From NCBI GenBank assembly GCA_934307695.1, contig CAKRCS010000002.1, forward strand, positions 186,001 to 250,000: a DNA stretch of 64,000 bases, in the 5' to 3' direction. The notes beneath the pieces are model-generated. The model saw only the letters and a list, made by a program, of their open reading frames with translations, was not told the origin of the DNA and did no database searches. The number at the start of each line of letters is the position of its first letter. Within the stretch, counting starts at the first letter, position 1. The stretch is from an uncultured Agathobacter sp. (GTDB lineage Bacteria; Bacillota; Clostridia; Lachnospirales; Lachnospiraceae). The position numbers and the translations under genes were made by a program. Below, piece after piece: positions 36,339 to 45,693 of the stretch.

Positions 36339-37562
36339 TTACTTATCATCTGCTGCTGCTACGCCCGGAAGAACCTTGCCCTCTAAGAACTCCAAGGAAG
36401 CTCCGCCACCGGTAGAGATATGGCTCATCTTGTCAGCAAGTCCCATCTGGTTTACTGCTGCTGCGGAATCACCACCACCGATAATGGTTGTAGCGTCTGC
36501 CTTTGCAAGTGCCTCAGCAACTGCAAGTGTTCCTGCTGCAAGAGTAGGATTCTCAAATACACCCATCGGTCCGTTCCATACAACGGTCTTTGCAGAAGCA
36601 ACTGCATCTGCGAAAAGCTCGCGGGTCTTTGGTCCGATATCGCATCCCTCGCGGTCTGCCGGAATGTTCTCAACATCAACGGTAGTAGTCTCAACCGGAG
36701 CATCGATCGGGCTTGGGAAATCAGCGATGGTAACAGCGTCAACCGGAAGAAGGAGCTTCTTGCCAAGCTTCTCTGCCTTAGCCATCATATCCTTGCAGTA
36801 ATCGATCTTGGTATCGTCTAACATAGACTTACCGATCTCGTATCCCTTTGCCTTTAAGAAGGTGTATGCCATACCACCACCGATGATGAGGGTATCAGCC
36901 TTCTCAAGAAGATTGTCGATAACAGCAAGCTTGTCTGCTACCTTTGCGCCGCCGAGGATTGCTACGAACGGACGAACCGGGTTCTCAACTGCGTTGCCAA
37001 GGAAATCGATCTCTTTCTGCATCAGGTATCCAACTACGTTCTCTCCGCCCTTTGCGGTGATGAACTTTGTTACACCCTCAACAGAAGCGTGTGCTCTGTG
37101 GGAAGAACCAAACGCGTCACATACATATACATCAGCAAGATCCGCAAGCTCCTTAGAGAACTGCTCGCCGTTCTTGGTCTCCTCTGCTCCACGGAAACGT
37201 GTATTCTGAAGAAGAACAACATCTCCTTCCTTCATAGCGTTTACTGCTGCGGTAGCTGCCTCTCCGGTTACGTTGTAATCGGAAACGAATGTTACCTCTT
37301 TGCCAAGCTTCTCAGAAAGTCTCTTTGCAACCGGTGCTAAAGACTCGCCCTCGTTTGGTCCATTCTTAACCTTTCCAAGGTGAGAGCAAAGGATAACCTT
37401 TCCACCGTCGTTCAACAGCTTCTGGATGGTAGGAAGTGCTGCAACGATACGGGTATCATCTGTGATCACGCCCTCTTTGAGCGGTACGTTAAAATCACAT
37501 CTTACCAGAACTCTTTTGCCCTTTACGTTGATATCATCAACGGACTTCTTGTTTAATGACAT
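36339..37562 (-). CDS. pgk: Phosphoglycerate kinase
   Basis: Pgk moves phosphate from 1,3-bisphosphoglycerate to ADP. The 407-residue product has [20 protein letters not shown], quoted as [11 protein letters not shown], then [49 protein letters not shown] and the nucleotide loop GGGDSAAAV. The in-frame extension to 37649 is not used because GGAGG lies eight bases before ATG 37562. A strong terminator separates it from gap upstream. Confidence 0.97.
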   Translation of the reverse strand: MSLNKKSVDDINVKGKRVLVRCDFNVPLKEGVITDDTRIVAALPTIQKLLNDGGKVILCSHLGKVKNGPNEGESLAPVAKRLSEKLGKEVTFVSDYNVTGEAATAAVNAMKEGDVVLLQNTRFRGAEETKNGEQFSKELADLADVYVCDAFGSSHRAHASVEGVTKFITAKGGENVVGYLMQKEIDFLGNAVENPVRPFVAILGGAKVADKLAVIDNLLEKADTLIIGGGMAYTFLKAKGYEIGKSMLDDTKIDYCKDMMAKAEKLGKKLLLPVDAVTIADFPSPIDAPVETTTVDVENIPADREGCDIGPKTRELFADAVASAKTVVWNGPMGVFENPTLAAGTLAVAEALAKADATTIIGGGDSAAAVNQMGLADKMSHISTGGGASLEFLEGKVLPGVAAADDK

Positions 37563-37647
37563 ATTCATGTCCTCCTTCATTATATTCTTCAAGTGGTGTT
37601 TCCGAAAGCTGCGCATCCCCCCGGAATTACCAGCTTTAAAGCGTATC

Positions 37648-37680
37648 AAAAAAGGCCCGGTCCATCCGGACCGGACCCTT
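37648..37680 (-). terminator. Terminator between gap and pgk
   Basis: On the minus strand GGTCCGGTCC (37677-37668) and GGACCGGGCC (37663-37654) form a 10-bp stem with one T-G pair and a GGAT loop, followed by TTTTTT. It lies about 40 nt after the gap stop, so pgk-tpiA depend on read-through or a weak promoter. Confidence 0.85.
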
Positions 37681-37718
37681 TCAAATGCTATTTACATTCT
37701 ATTTTGTTCTGAGACAGA

Positions 37719-38720
37719 TTAAGCTAACTCAGAGAAGTACTTGATTGTACGAACCATCTGAGAGGTGTAGCTGTTCTCGTTGTCATACCAAGAAACAACC
37801 TGTACAAGATTATCCTCGCCAACCATGGTCTGGGTTGCATCGAAGATTGAACCATAGGTGCTTCCTACGATATCAGAAGATACGATCTCATCCTCGTTGT
37901 ATCCGAAGGACTCGGTAGAAGCTGCCTTCATAGCTGCGTTGATCTCTTCCTTGGTTACAGACTTCTCAACAGTTGCTACAAGGATTGTGGTAGATCCGGT
38001 AGGGGTAGGAACACGCTGAGCAGATCCGATAAGCTTTCCTTTCAGCTCTGGGATAACAAGACCGATTGCCTTTGCAGCTCCGGTAGAGTTAGGAACGATA
38101 TTAACAGCACCTGCGCGGGATCTTCTTAAGTCACCCTTTCTCTGTGGTCCGTCAAGGATCATCTGATCTCCTGTGTAAGCATGTACGGTTGTCATGATAC
38201 CAGACTTGATTCCAGCAAGATCGTTAAGAGCCTTAGCCATTGGTGCTAAGCAGTTTGTTGTACAAGAAGCTGCAGAAATGATCTGATCGTCTGCGGTAAG
38301 TGTTGTGTGGTTTACATTGTAAACGATGGTCTTAAGATCGTTTCCTGCTGGTGCAGAAATAACAACCTTACGAGCTCCTGCATTGATATGAGCCTGAGCC
38401 TTCTCTTTGCTTGTATAGAATCCAGAGCACTCTAATACAACGTCTACTTTTAACTCACCCCATGGGCAATTATTTGCATCCGGGAAAGCGTAGATCTTAA
38501 TGGTCTGTCCATTAACAGTGATAGAATCCTCGCCAGCAGATACGGTATCTGCTAATGCGTACTTACCCTGAGATGAATCATACTTTAATAAGTGTGCAAG
38601 CATCTTTGGGCTTGTTAAATCGTTGATTGCTACTACTTCGTATCCCTCTGCTCCGAACATCTGTCTGAAAGCAAGACGACCGATACGGCCGAATCCGTTG
38701 ATAGCTACTCTTACTGCCAT
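37719..38720 (-). CDS. gap: Glyceraldehyde-3-phosphate dehydrogenase
   Basis: Gap oxidises glyceraldehyde 3-phosphate to 1,3-bisphosphoglycerate with NAD. The 333-residue protein has the Rossmann start [14 protein letters not shown], the catalytic Cys in [12 protein letters not shown], a [14 protein letters not shown] phosphate site and [13 protein letters not shown]. It has a good promoter and AGGAGG, and its own terminator, typical of a highly expressed single gene. Confidence 0.97.
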   Translation of the reverse strand: MAVRVAINGFGRIGRLAFRQMFGAEGYEVVAINDLTSPKMLAHLLKYDSSQGKYALADTVSAGEDSITVNGQTIKIYAFPDANNCPWGELKVDVVLECSGFYTSKEKAQAHINAGARKVVISAPAGNDLKTIVYNVNHTTLTADDQIISAASCTTNCLAPMAKALNDLAGIKSGIMTTVHAYTGDQMILDGPQRKGDLRRSRAGAVNIVPNSTGAAKAIGLVIPELKGKLIGSAQRVPTPTGSTTILVATVEKSVTKEEINAAMKAASTESFGYNEDEIVSSDIVGSTYGSIFDATQTMVGEDNLVQVVSWYDNENSYTSQMVRTIKYFSELA

Positions 38721-38754
38721 GTTTTAATTCCTCCTAGAATTGTAAATATATTAT

Positions 38755-38769
38755 GGGAACAGTATTCCC
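38755..38769 (-). promoter_or_regulatory. Hairpin at the 5' end of the gap message
   Basis: GGGAA and TTCCC form a 5-bp stem around a 5-nt loop within a few bases of the predicted transcription start (about 38774). A 5' hairpin of this kind often protects abundant messages from decay; this role is inferred. Confidence 0.35.
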
Positions 38770-38780
38770 AAGCTTTCTCT

Positions 38781-38809
38781 ATTTTACATAATAATCTCGG
38801 AAAGTTCAA
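38781..38809 (-). promoter_or_regulatory. Promoter of gap
   Basis: On the minus strand TTGAAC (38809-38804) and TAAAAT (38786-38781) are separated by 17 bp. The leader of about 54 nt contains a small hairpin and AGGAGG before the gap ATG. Confidence 0.65.
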
Positions 38810-38839
38810 GCCCTTTTTCTCAGATTGTTAATTTTTTCA

Positions 38840-39661
38840 CTAGGGCTGTATATTTTCTTCCAGATACTGTGTAATTCCGCCGCAAAGCTGCTTTGCAAGC
38901 TCCTCCAAAAAAGTCTCCGACTGCAGATTCCTGCGGTCCGATTTGTTCGTCAAAAAGCCTACCTCCACCAGTGCCGCCGGCATGGACGTATTGCGAAGCA
39001 CATAAAGGTCGGATTCCATCGTCTTTCTTATCGTTGTGATTGCGGAATCCTGAAGCTCATCATGCAGATTGGTTGCAAGCGTCTTACCTCCGGCCGCGCC
39101 CTTCTGATAGTGGACGGTAATTCCCTCGATTGAGGAATCTCCCGGATATGAATCCACATGAATGCTTATGTATGCGTCCGCACCTGCATTCTCCGCAGCC
39201 TCCACGCGCCGGTTCAGATAGACAAACGTATCGTCATCCCGGATCATCTCCACGTTAACGCCCGCGCTCTCCAGCTCGTCCCGAAGCAAAAGCGCCAGCT
39301 TAAGATTAATGTCCTTTTCCAACATTTCCCCATAAGCGCAGCCCTGATCCTTACCGCCGTGTCCCGCGTCTATGACAACCACCAGACCGTCCTTGCTGAC
39401 AGGTTCCGGCTCCACCTTCTGCGTCCCATCGGGTGTTTCCGTCACTTCTTCGGTCTGCGTCTCCTCTGCAAAAGTGCTATCCTGCTGCACCTCGGTGTCC
39501 ACATTGCCGTCCGTCATGGTCTCCCGGTCCCTGCTTCCTATAAAAATAAGAGCCGCCAGCACCGCCGCACACAGGACTGCGATCAGCACCCTCTTACGAA
39601 TCTGCTGCTGCCGCTGTCTTTTCCGCAGACTCTGTTTTTTCTTAAGACTTCTATTCGTCAT
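38840..39661 (-). CDS. N-acetylmuramoyl-L-alanine amidase (Amidase_3)
   Basis: The 273-residue enzyme cleaves the amide bond between MurNAc and the peptide stem of peptidoglycan. A basic N-terminus and membrane segment (about 25-43) anchor or export it, and a Thr/Glu-rich linker follows. The zinc amidase domain (about 92-270) has VVIDAGHGGKDQG with the first zinc His, the Glu in EMLEKDINLKLAL, the second His in ADAYISIHVDSYPG and the catalytic Glu in ALVEVGFLTN. ATG 39661 is the most likely start (GGGAGAG upstream, slightly far). Confidence 0.92.
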   Translation of the reverse strand: MTNRSLKKKQSLRKRQRQQQIRKRVLIAVLCAAVLAALIFIGSRDRETMTDGNVDTEVQQDSTFAEETQTEEVTETPDGTQKVEPEPVSKDGLVVVIDAGHGGKDQGCAYGEMLEKDINLKLALLLRDELESAGVNVEMIRDDDTFVYLNRRVEAAENAGADAYISIHVDSYPGDSSIEGITVHYQKGAAGGKTLATNLHDELQDSAITTIRKTMESDLYVLRNTSMPAALVEVGFLTNKSDRRNLQSETFLEELAKQLCGGITQYLEENIQP

Positions 39662-39684
39662 CGCATGTATACTCTCCCAACTTT

Positions 39685-39713
39685 TTATAACACACACCTA
39701 AGGGTGCATGCAA
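39685..39713 (-). promoter_or_regulatory. Promoter of the amidase gene
   Basis: On the minus strand TTGCAT (39713-39708) and TTATAA (39690-39685) are 17 bp apart, with a short inverted repeat (CACCCTTAGGTG) in the spacer. Confidence 0.45.
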
Positions 39714-39778
39714 TAAAAACAGCACATTTTGCAGGCGAAGTTCTTCCTTTTTTTACTTTATAAGGCTATAATGAACCA

Positions 39779-39900
39779 AAGAGTACTTTCTGCTGGCCAA
39801 GGATAAGGAATGGAATTCCGGGCAAATCCTGAGCACACGACGTTCCGCTGGTTGCCGGACAGCCAGACTCCTATAACCGATTTTTACAGAAGGGAGATTT
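39779..39900 (+). ncRNA. Structured leader of the hisK-like gene, possibly a degenerate cobalamin-type riboswitch
   Basis: A TATAAT box at 39767-39772 with a poor -35 puts transcription near 39779, giving a 125-nt leader. The order of blocks AGTACTTTC, ATAAGGAATGG, TCCGGGCAAATCC, TTCCGCTGG and GACAGCCAGACTCC resembles the core of cobalamin riboswitches (AAGGGAA, CCGGTGCAAATCC, CCCGC and AGCCAGGAGACC). Several consensus bases differ, so the class assignment is weak. It is followed by GAAGGGAG and the ATG, without a clear terminator. Confidence 0.3.
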
Positions 39901-39904
39901 TTAT

Positions 39905-40708
39905 ATGCTTTGGGATACTCACATGCACTGCCACTATTCCGGCGACAGTGATGCCTCTCCGGAGTCCATGATCCGGGCCGCCCTCGAAAAAGGACTTGAC
40001 GGCATCTGCTTTACGGATCATCTGGATCTGGATTACCGGGAAGAACTGGGATTGTTTTCGCTGGATTTTGACTCTTACCAGAAAGAGATCCGGCAGCTTA
40101 TCGACCGTTACGCCGACCGGCTTTCAATTCGCTGGGGCATCGAGCTCGGACTTCAGCCGCATGTCAAGGAGGAAAACCGCGCCATCACACAGTCCTATCC
40201 CTTTGATTTTGTCATCGGCTCGTCCCATTGCGTCGACTGCATGGATATCTATTACCCTGCATACTATGAGGGCAAGACGGAAAAGGAGGCTTACCGCCAC
40301 TACTTCGAGGCGGTTCTTTCCAATGTCCTCTCCGATGCGGATTACGATGTCTACGGACACCTTGACTATGTTGTTCGCTATGGGCCGAACAAAAATCAGT
40401 TCTACACTTACCGTTCCTACGCCGATATCATTGACGAGATCCTGCGCGAGCTGATTGCCCGCGGCAAGGGAATTGAGATCAACACTGCCGGATTTAAGTA
40501 TGGACTCGGTCACCCGAATCCGACCGAGGATATCCTGCGGCGTTACCGCAGTCTCGGCGGCGAGATCATCACGATCGGTGCCGACGGTCACAGACCGGAG
40601 CATGTCGCTTATGACTTTGCAAAGGTGCCTGCAATCCTGCGCGATGCGGGATTTACCTACTACACCGTTTTTACCCAGAGGGAGCCTGCATTTCTTCCGC
40701 TCCCTTAG
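39905..40708 (+). CDS. hisK: PHP-domain phosphatase, histidinol-phosphatase (HisK) family
   Basis: HisK-type enzymes hydrolyse histidinol phosphate in histidine synthesis; some relatives act on other phosphates. The 267-residue protein has all PHP metal motifs: DTHMHCHYSGDS, CFTDHLDLDY, GSSHCVD, VYGHLDYVVRYG and GADGHRPEHV. No other his gene is in the window, so its pathway cannot be confirmed. It is the only plus-strand gene for about 9 kb around and is preceded by a long structured leader. Confidence 0.85.
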   Translation: MLWDTHMHCHYSGDSDASPESMIRAALEKGLDGICFTDHLDLDYREELGLFSLDFDSYQKEIRQLIDRYADRLSIRWGIELGLQPHVKEENRAITQSYPFDFVIGSSHCVDCMDIYYPAYYEGKTEKEAYRHYFEAVLSNVLSDADYDVYGHLDYVVRYGPNKNQFYTYRSYADIIDEILRELIARGKGIEINTAGFKYGLGHPNPTEDILRRYRSLGGEIITIGADGHRPEHVAYDFAKVPAILRDAGFTYYTVFTQREPAFLPLP

Positions 40709-40723
40709 CAATTTCTATAAAGT

Positions 40724-40770
40724 AAAAAAAGACGTTTTCCTGCCTTTTGTTGCAGGAAAACGTCTTTTTT
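40724..40770. terminator. Bidirectional terminator between hisK and metI
   Basis: GACGTTTTCCTGC (40731-40743) and GCAGGAAAACGTC (40752-40764) form a perfect 13-bp stem extended by A/T runs of six or more on both sides. It touches the metI stop codon and serves both convergent genes. Confidence 0.92.
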
Positions 40771-41433
40771 CTAGTTATGTCTGCGGTCAAGCTTCTTGGA
40801 AAGCATCATACCGATTCCCTGAAGAATCTGAACCAGTACGACCAGTATAACGATCGTCACGATCATGATGTCCGTCTCATAGCGGTAATAACCGTAACGG
40901 ATTGCAATATCTCCAAGTCCGCCGCCGCCAACAACTCCTGCCATTGCAGAGTAGCCGAGGATTGTTCCGATTGCGATCGTCACACCAACAAGTAGTGAGG
41001 TTCTCGCTTCCGCGAGCAGTACCTTCCATATAATCGTAAAGGTTCCTGCTCCCATGCTCTGTGCAGCCTCGATCACGCCCTTGTCCACTTCCTTTAAGGA
41101 GGACTCCACCATGCGTCCGATAAACGGTGCCGCCGCGATCGTAAGCGGTACGATTGTCGCAACCGCGCCATAGCTCTGTCCGACGATCAGCTTGGTAAGC
41201 GGCATAACCAGAATGAGGAGGATCAAAAACGGGATGCTTCGGGTAAGGTTTACGATAAAGTCCAGAATCCGGTATACGACCGCATTCGGTCGGATTCCAT
41301 CCTTGTCGGTGACTGCGAGCACGATTCCCATCGGAAGCCCGATCAGATACCCGAAAAAGGTGGAAAGTAACGTCATATATAAAGTTGCTGCCGTTCCCTC
41401 TAACAGCATGTTTCTAATTGTTTCATCCAACAA
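40771..41433 (-). CDS. metI: Methionine-type ABC transporter permease
   Basis: MetI forms the membrane channel of the D/L-methionine importer. The 220-residue protein has five to six membrane segments, ILDFIVNLTRSIPFLILLI and the EAA loop EAAQSMGAGTFTIIWKVLL, then GYSAMAGVVGGGGLGDIAIRYGY, a MetI hallmark. It overlaps the end of metN by 11 bp, which points to coupled translation. It is the last gene of the double transporter operon. Confidence 0.93.
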   Translation of the reverse strand: MLDETIRNMLLEGTAATLYMTLLSTFFGYLIGLPMGIVLAVTDKDGIRPNAVVYRILDFIVNLTRSIPFLILLILVMPLTKLIVGQSYGAVATIVPLTIAAAPFIGRMVESSLKEVDKGVIEAAQSMGAGTFTIIWKVLLAEARTSLLVGVTIAIGTILGYSAMAGVVGGGGLGDIAIRYGYYRYETDIMIVTIVILVVLVQILQGIGMMLSKKLDRRHN

Positions 41434-42433
41434 TGGAATCCACCTCCTCTACTCCGAGATTTTTTTCTTTGAAGTATGCAATCATTCCATCCGCGATCTT
41501 TTCCTCCTCCGGAAGCTGTAGGATCATCTCGCCCTCCGCATTTCCATTGATTGTGCGCGTGTTGGCATAAAGAATGTTAAGCGGGGTATGGTATTCCAGG
41601 ATCACATTTCCGATCAGCGGCTCAAACGCCGTCTTTCCATCGAAGGTTACACGGATCATGCGCTTTCCGTTCATCTGTGTCACATACGCAAAGTCATTAA
41701 AGATCAGCTTCTTTGCCGCCTCTGTCTTTGGTGCGCGGAACAGCTCCTCCACCGATCCGATCTCCGCGATCCTGCCGTGGTCAAGCACCGCAACCTTGGT
41801 GCAGATCTCCTGGATGACCGCCATCTCATGCGTTATGACAACGATCGTGATGCCATATTTCTGATTGATCTCTTTTAACAGGGACAGAATCGACTTGGTC
41901 GTCTGCGGGTCGAGTGCGCTCGTTGCCTCATCGCAAAGCAGGATCTTTGGGCTGCTTGCAAGCACTCTTGCGATTGCAACACGCTGCTTCTGTCCGCCGG
42001 ACAGCTGCGAAGGGTATGCCTTTTCCTTGTCACTTAACCCGACAGTCTCCAAAAACTGCCGTGCGCGCTCTCTTGCTTCTTTCTTACGCACGCCCGCGAT
42101 CTCCAGCGGAAAGCATACATTGTCCAGCACATTTCTTTGCATGAGCAGATTGAAATGCTGGAAGATCATTCCAATCTCCTGCCGTTTTTTCCGCAGCTCC
42201 CACTCCTTTAGCTTCATAATGTCCTTGTCGTCGACAAAAATTTCGCCTTTGTCCGGCTTTTCAAGCAGATTCAGGCAGCGTACCAGCGTACTCTTTCCGG
42301 CTCCGGAAAGACCGATGATTCCAAAAATGTCTCCCTTTTCAATGGAAAAGCTGACATCTTTTACCGCGTCTACCGTGCCCTCGCTCGTCTGAAACGTCTT
42401 GCTGATATTTATCGCGCGAATGATTTCTTCCAT
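41423..42433 (-). CDS. metN: Methionine-type ABC transporter ATPase
   Basis: MetN powers methionine import. The 336-residue protein has Walker A GLSGAGKST, signature LSGGQKQRVAIARVLA, Walker B ILLCDEATSALD and the H-loop THEM. A C-terminal NIL domain (about 255-336) is present; it senses cytoplasmic methionine and blocks transport in characterised MetNI. The gene lies 135 nt after the fused binding-protein gene, with a hairpin in the gap. Confidence 0.94.
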   Translation of the reverse strand: MEEIIRAINISKTFQTSEGTVDAVKDVSFSIEKGDIFGIIGLSGAGKSTLVRCLNLLEKPDKGEIFVDDKDIMKLKEWELRKKRQEIGMIFQHFNLLMQRNVLDNVCFPLEIAGVRKKEARERARQFLETVGLSDKEKAYPSQLSGGQKQRVAIARVLASSPKILLCDEATSALDPQTTKSILSLLKEINQKYGITIVVITHEMAVIQEICTKVAVLDHGRIAEIGSVEELFRAPKTEAAKKLIFNDFAYVTQMNGKRMIRVTFDGKTAFEPLIGNVILEYHTPLNILYANTRTINGNAEGEMILQLPEEEKIADGMIAYFKEKNLGVEEVDSIVG

Positions 42434-42523
42434 GCGTATTCTCTCTTTCTAAATAATTAAAATCCCGTTGCGTAACGCGCACACTCACAAAAGTACCGTC
42501 CGTACCGCGCTTTCACAACGTGC

Positions 42524-42550
42524 AAAAGTGTGCGTTAGGCGCACACTTTT
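42524..42550. promoter_or_regulatory. Strong hairpin between the fused binding-protein gene and metN
   Basis: AAAAGTGTGCG (42524-42534) and CGCACACTTTT (42540-42550) form a perfect 11-bp stem with a 5-nt loop, 18 nt after the stop at 42569. The base sequence after the stem on the minus strand is not T-rich beyond four Ts, so it is a weak terminator or an RNA-stabilising hairpin that lowers metNI expression relative to the binding protein. Confidence 0.55.
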
Positions 42551-42568
42551 ACGTTCGGTATGGTTCGT

Positions 42569-44203
42569 TTAGTTGAATGGGATTACTGCTCCATCGTAGG
42601 TTTCATTGATATAGTTGGTAATCTCATCAGACTTTAAGGTCTCGACCAATGCCTGAATTGCTTCGCTATTCTCGTTGCCTTCCTTTACTGCGATGACATT
42701 TACATAAGTCTTTGCAGCTTCGGAATCGGATGTCTCATAAGCGATGGAATCCTTTGCTACGGAAAATCCTGCCTGAAGTGCATAGTTGCCATTCAATACA
42801 ACAAATGCGACCTCATCCTTTACTCTGGCTACCTGTGCAGCCTCAAGCTCCTGGATCTTGATATTCTTCGGATTACTCTCGATATCCTTTACGGTTGCGC
42901 TAAGTCCTGCGCCATCCTTTAAAGTAATGATTCCGTTATCCTGTAACAGAAGCAGCGCTCTTGCCTCGTTGGTGGTATCGTTTGGTACTGCGATGGTATC
43001 TCCATCTGCAAGATCATCCAGTGAGCTCTTTGTTCCCGGATAGATTCCGAATGGCTCGTAGTGGATGCCTCCTGCGTTTACTAAGTGTGTTCCCTTCTCC
43101 TCATTGAAGTTGTCAAGGTAAGGAATGTGCTGGAAATAGTTTGCGTCAAAATCGCCGCTCTCTACTACAAGGTTTGGCTGTACATAATCATCAAATACGG
43201 TTACTTCCAGATCCCAGCCCTTTGCTGCCAGAAGCGGAGCTGCCTGTTCAAGGATCTCAGCATGTGGAGTTGCGCTTGCTGCAACCTTGATGGTTCCCTT
43301 CGTCTCTACCTGCTGTGCATCATCTGCTGCTGTATCATCTGCTGTGCCTTCTACTACACCACCCTCTACTACGAGGCTGTCAATGTCAACAGAGCTTCCG
43401 TATACCGGCTCAAGGGTTGCCTTGTAATCTGCATGGAAGAACTGCTCATCTGCAAGTGCCTTGATCTCATCATTGATCCATGTCAATAAGGTTTCATTTC
43501 CTTTTGATACTGCCGGGGCAATGGTGTCCAGGTTACCGATGGATTCAATTCCTACGCTGAATCCGTCATTCTGTAATGCCCATGCAAGAACTTCGGTGTT
43601 ATCTGTGGAGAATGCATCTCCTCTTCCGTCTAACAGTGCGTTGTATGCCTCAGTATACTGGTCAAACTTAACCAGCTCGATATCCGGGTAGTTCTCTGAG
43701 AAATAAGTCTCTGCTGTGGTTCCCTTTGTAACGATCAGCTTCTTGCCGTTTAACTCATCCGCAGATGTGATCAGAGCGCTGTCCGGTGATACAACACCAA
43801 GTGCCACCTTCATGTAAGGAAGTGCGAAGTCAACGGATTCCGCTCTCTCTGCGGTTACGGTGAAGTTTGCAAGGATAATATCTACCTTGCCGGATTTTAA
43901 ATACTCAACGCGGTTTGCTGCGTCCGTAGATACATACTCTACTTCCACGCCCAGATCCTTTGCCAGTCTGTCGCCAAAATAAATATCGTATCCCTGATAA
44001 TCTCCATTCTCATCTACATAACCGAATGGATTTTTGTCGCTGAAAACGCCGATCTTGACCGTTCCGCTCTCTTTGATCTCGTCAAGGGTACGGTAAACAA
44101 CATTTCCATCGCCTGCATCGGAAGTCTTATCTGAGCCGCCACAGCCCACAAAAGCTCCCAATGCCAAAACAAGTGCCAGTAATAATGTCAGAATCTTTTT
44201 CAT
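42569..44203 (-). CDS. Fused dual substrate-binding lipoprotein: SBP family 3 domain plus MetQ/NlpA domain
   Basis: The 544-residue lipoprotein (lipid Cys21 in FVGCGG) has two different binding domains. Residues about 36-268 are an amino-acid type family 3 domain (GTVKIGVFSDKNPFGYVDEN, quoted as GTVKIGVFSDKNPFGY, then TAERAESVDFALPY with the ligand Arg120, and LIVTKGTTAETYF). A Val/Gly/Asp-rich linker spans about 271-302. Residues about 303-544 are a MetQ/NlpA domain (IKVAASATPHAEILEQAAP, VAVPNDTTNEARALLLL-type motif at 405-420, AQVARVKDEVAFVVLNGNYA). It overlaps the polar-amino-acid ATPase gene by 4 bp and precedes metN, so one protein may serve both importers. Each half matches the transporter on its side of the operon. 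Confidence 0.9.
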   Translation of the reverse strand: MKKILTLLLALVLALGAFVGCGGSDKTSDAGDGNVVYRTLDEIKESGTVKIGVFSDKNPFGYVDENGDYQGYDIYFGDRLAKDLGVEVEYVSTDAANRVEYLKSGKVDIILANFTVTAERAESVDFALPYMKVALGVVSPDSALITSADELNGKKLIVTKGTTAETYFSENYPDIELVKFDQYTEAYNALLDGRGDAFSTDNTEVLAWALQNDGFSVGIESIGNLDTIAPAVSKGNETLLTWINDEIKALADEQFFHADYKATLEPVYGSSVDIDSLVVEGGVVEGTADDTAADDAQQVETKGTIKVAASATPHAEILEQAAPLLAAKGWDLEVTVFDDYVQPNLVVESGDFDANYFQHIPYLDNFNEEKGTHLVNAGGIHYEPFGIYPGTKSSLDDLADGDTIAVPNDTTNEARALLLLQDNGIITLKDGAGLSATVKDIESNPKNIKIQELEAAQVARVKDEVAFVVLNGNYALQAGFSVAKDSIAYETSDSEAAKTYVNVIAVKEGNENSEAIQALVETLKSDEITNYINETYDGAVIPFN

Positions 44204-44964
44204 GCTTTTTCTCCTCCTCTTGCATAAATAAATGTATTCAAAAACCGTCTTGCACGATCGGTTTCTGGCTGTGTGAAAAATTTTTCCGGCGGAGCCGCTT
44301 CTACGATTTTTCCGCCATCTAAGAAAATGATCTTGTCTGCAACCGCTCTCGCGAATTGCATCTCATGTGTCACGATAAGCATCGTGTAACCCTCTGCCGC
44401 GAGTTCTACGACAACATCCAAAACCTCTCTGACCATCTCCGGGTCGAGTGCTGCCGTGATCTCATCCATAAGAAGGATCTCCGGTTTTAAGATGAGCGCC
44501 CGCACGATCGCGACACGCTGCTTCTGCCCGCCGGACAGTTGTCCGGGATATGCATCCTTTTTGTCCAAAAGCCCGACACGGTCAAGTAACTTTTCCGCTT
44601 CCTCGATTGCTTCTTTCTTTTGTCTGCCCTGCACCTTAACGGGGCCTAAAATAATATTGTCAAGCACACTCATGTGTGGAAACAGTTCGTAATTCTGGAA
44701 AACCATTCCGATCTTCTGTCTGACCCTGGGCCAGTTGGTTCTGCTTTGTGTGATCACTTCTCCATCTAAAAGTATCTGCCCGGACTGAATCTGCTCCAGC
44801 CCGTTCATACATCGAAGGAAGGTGCTTTTCCCGCATCCGGAGGGTCCGATCACCACGATCACCTCTCCCTTATGTAAGGAAAGGGAAACATCACTTAGCA
44901 CTTCTCCCTCGCCATAATTTTTACTGATATGCTTTGCTTCCAGTACAACCGGCTGTTCTGCCAT
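44200..44964 (-). CDS. Polar amino acid (cystine-like) ABC transporter ATPase
   Basis: The 254-residue ATPase belongs to the GlnQ/HisP/TcyN group: Walker A GPSGCGKST, Q-loop MVFQNYELFPHMSVLDNI, signature LSGGQKQRVAIVRAL, Walker B ILLMDEITAALD and H-loop THEMQFAR. The usual ARAL reads VRAL and the usual DEPTSALD reads DEITAALD, which are mild departures. It should pair with the two permeases upstream and the family 3 domain of the downstream lipoprotein, which it overlaps by four bases. Confidence 0.93.
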   Translation of the reverse strand: MAEQPVVLEAKHISKNYGEGEVLSDVSLSLHKGEVIVVIGPSGCGKSTFLRCMNGLEQIQSGQILLDGEVITQSRTNWPRVRQKIGMVFQNYELFPHMSVLDNIILGPVKVQGRQKKEAIEEAEKLLDRVGLLDKKDAYPGQLSGGQKQRVAIVRALILKPEILLMDEITAALDPEMVREVLDVVVELAAEGYTMLIVTHEMQFARAVADKIIFLDGGKIVEAAPPEKFFTQPETDRARRFLNTFIYARGGEKA

Positions 44965-45012
44965 ATCCTCACCTCATTTTCTTGGAAGTCGTTATTGTCT
45001 GTAATTTGCAGC

Positions 45013-45693
45013 CTAGGCTGCTTTCCATTTTTTCTCCAGATGCTTTGCTGCCAGCGAGATCGGCCAGCAGGTGAAAAAATATAGGAAGAAAATCGCTCCG
45101 TATATCCACAACGCTGCATCCGGAACCGTGTACCGGTTCGCCTCGATGATCTGCTGTGCAACCTTTAGCACCTCGACCACTCCGATCAGTGCAACCAGCG
45201 AAGTCGTTTTTATCATTCGTGTTGTCAGGTTGATTGCCAGCGGGATCAGTCTCGTCACGATCTGTGGGATAATGACGTATCTGTATACCTGCTTTTGCGT
45301 AAGCCCGACTGCTGCACCGCTCTCGTATTGATGCTTCGGGATGGAGATAAGTGCACCACGCACCAGATCTCCCATCTCTGCGGTTCCCCACAGTGTGAAC
45401 ACGATCACCGCGCTCAGCTCTCCGGATAGGTTCAGCCGGAATGATCTCGCCAGCCCGAAAAATACCAAAAACAGTAGCACAAGCTGTGGCATGATCCGGA
45501 CAAATTCCAGATAGATCTTTGTCAGTGCCTTTGTGACCGGGTTCTTAACGGTCATCAGCATTCCAAGCAGGATACCGAACATGATCGACAGTGCAACCGC
45601 GATCAGTGAGATCCGGATCGTAATCCATAGTCCGTATAGAAGTCTTGCGAAGTTGTTTCCCATGAACAGAACTCTAATTCCCAAATCCTGCAT
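45013..45693 (-). CDS. Polar amino acid ABC transporter permease
   Basis: The 226-residue HisM/GlnP-type permease has about five membrane segments (WITIRISLIAVALSIMFGILLG; IYLEFVRIMPQLVLLFLVFFGL) and a recognisable EAA loop (YESGAAVGLTQKQVYRYVIIP). It overlaps the companion permease gene by 20 bp and lies 48 nt before the ATPase gene. The two permeases probably form a heterodimer. Confidence 0.9.
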   Translation of the reverse strand: MQDLGIRVLFMGNNFARLLYGLWITIRISLIAVALSIMFGILLGMLMTVKNPVTKALTKIYLEFVRIMPQLVLLFLVFFGLARSFRLNLSGELSAVIVFTLWGTAEMGDLVRGALISIPKHQYESGAAVGLTQKQVYRYVIIPQIVTRLIPLAINLTTRMIKTTSLVALIGVVEVLKVAQQIIEANRYTVPDAALWIYGAIFFLYFFTCWPISLAAKHLEKKWKAA

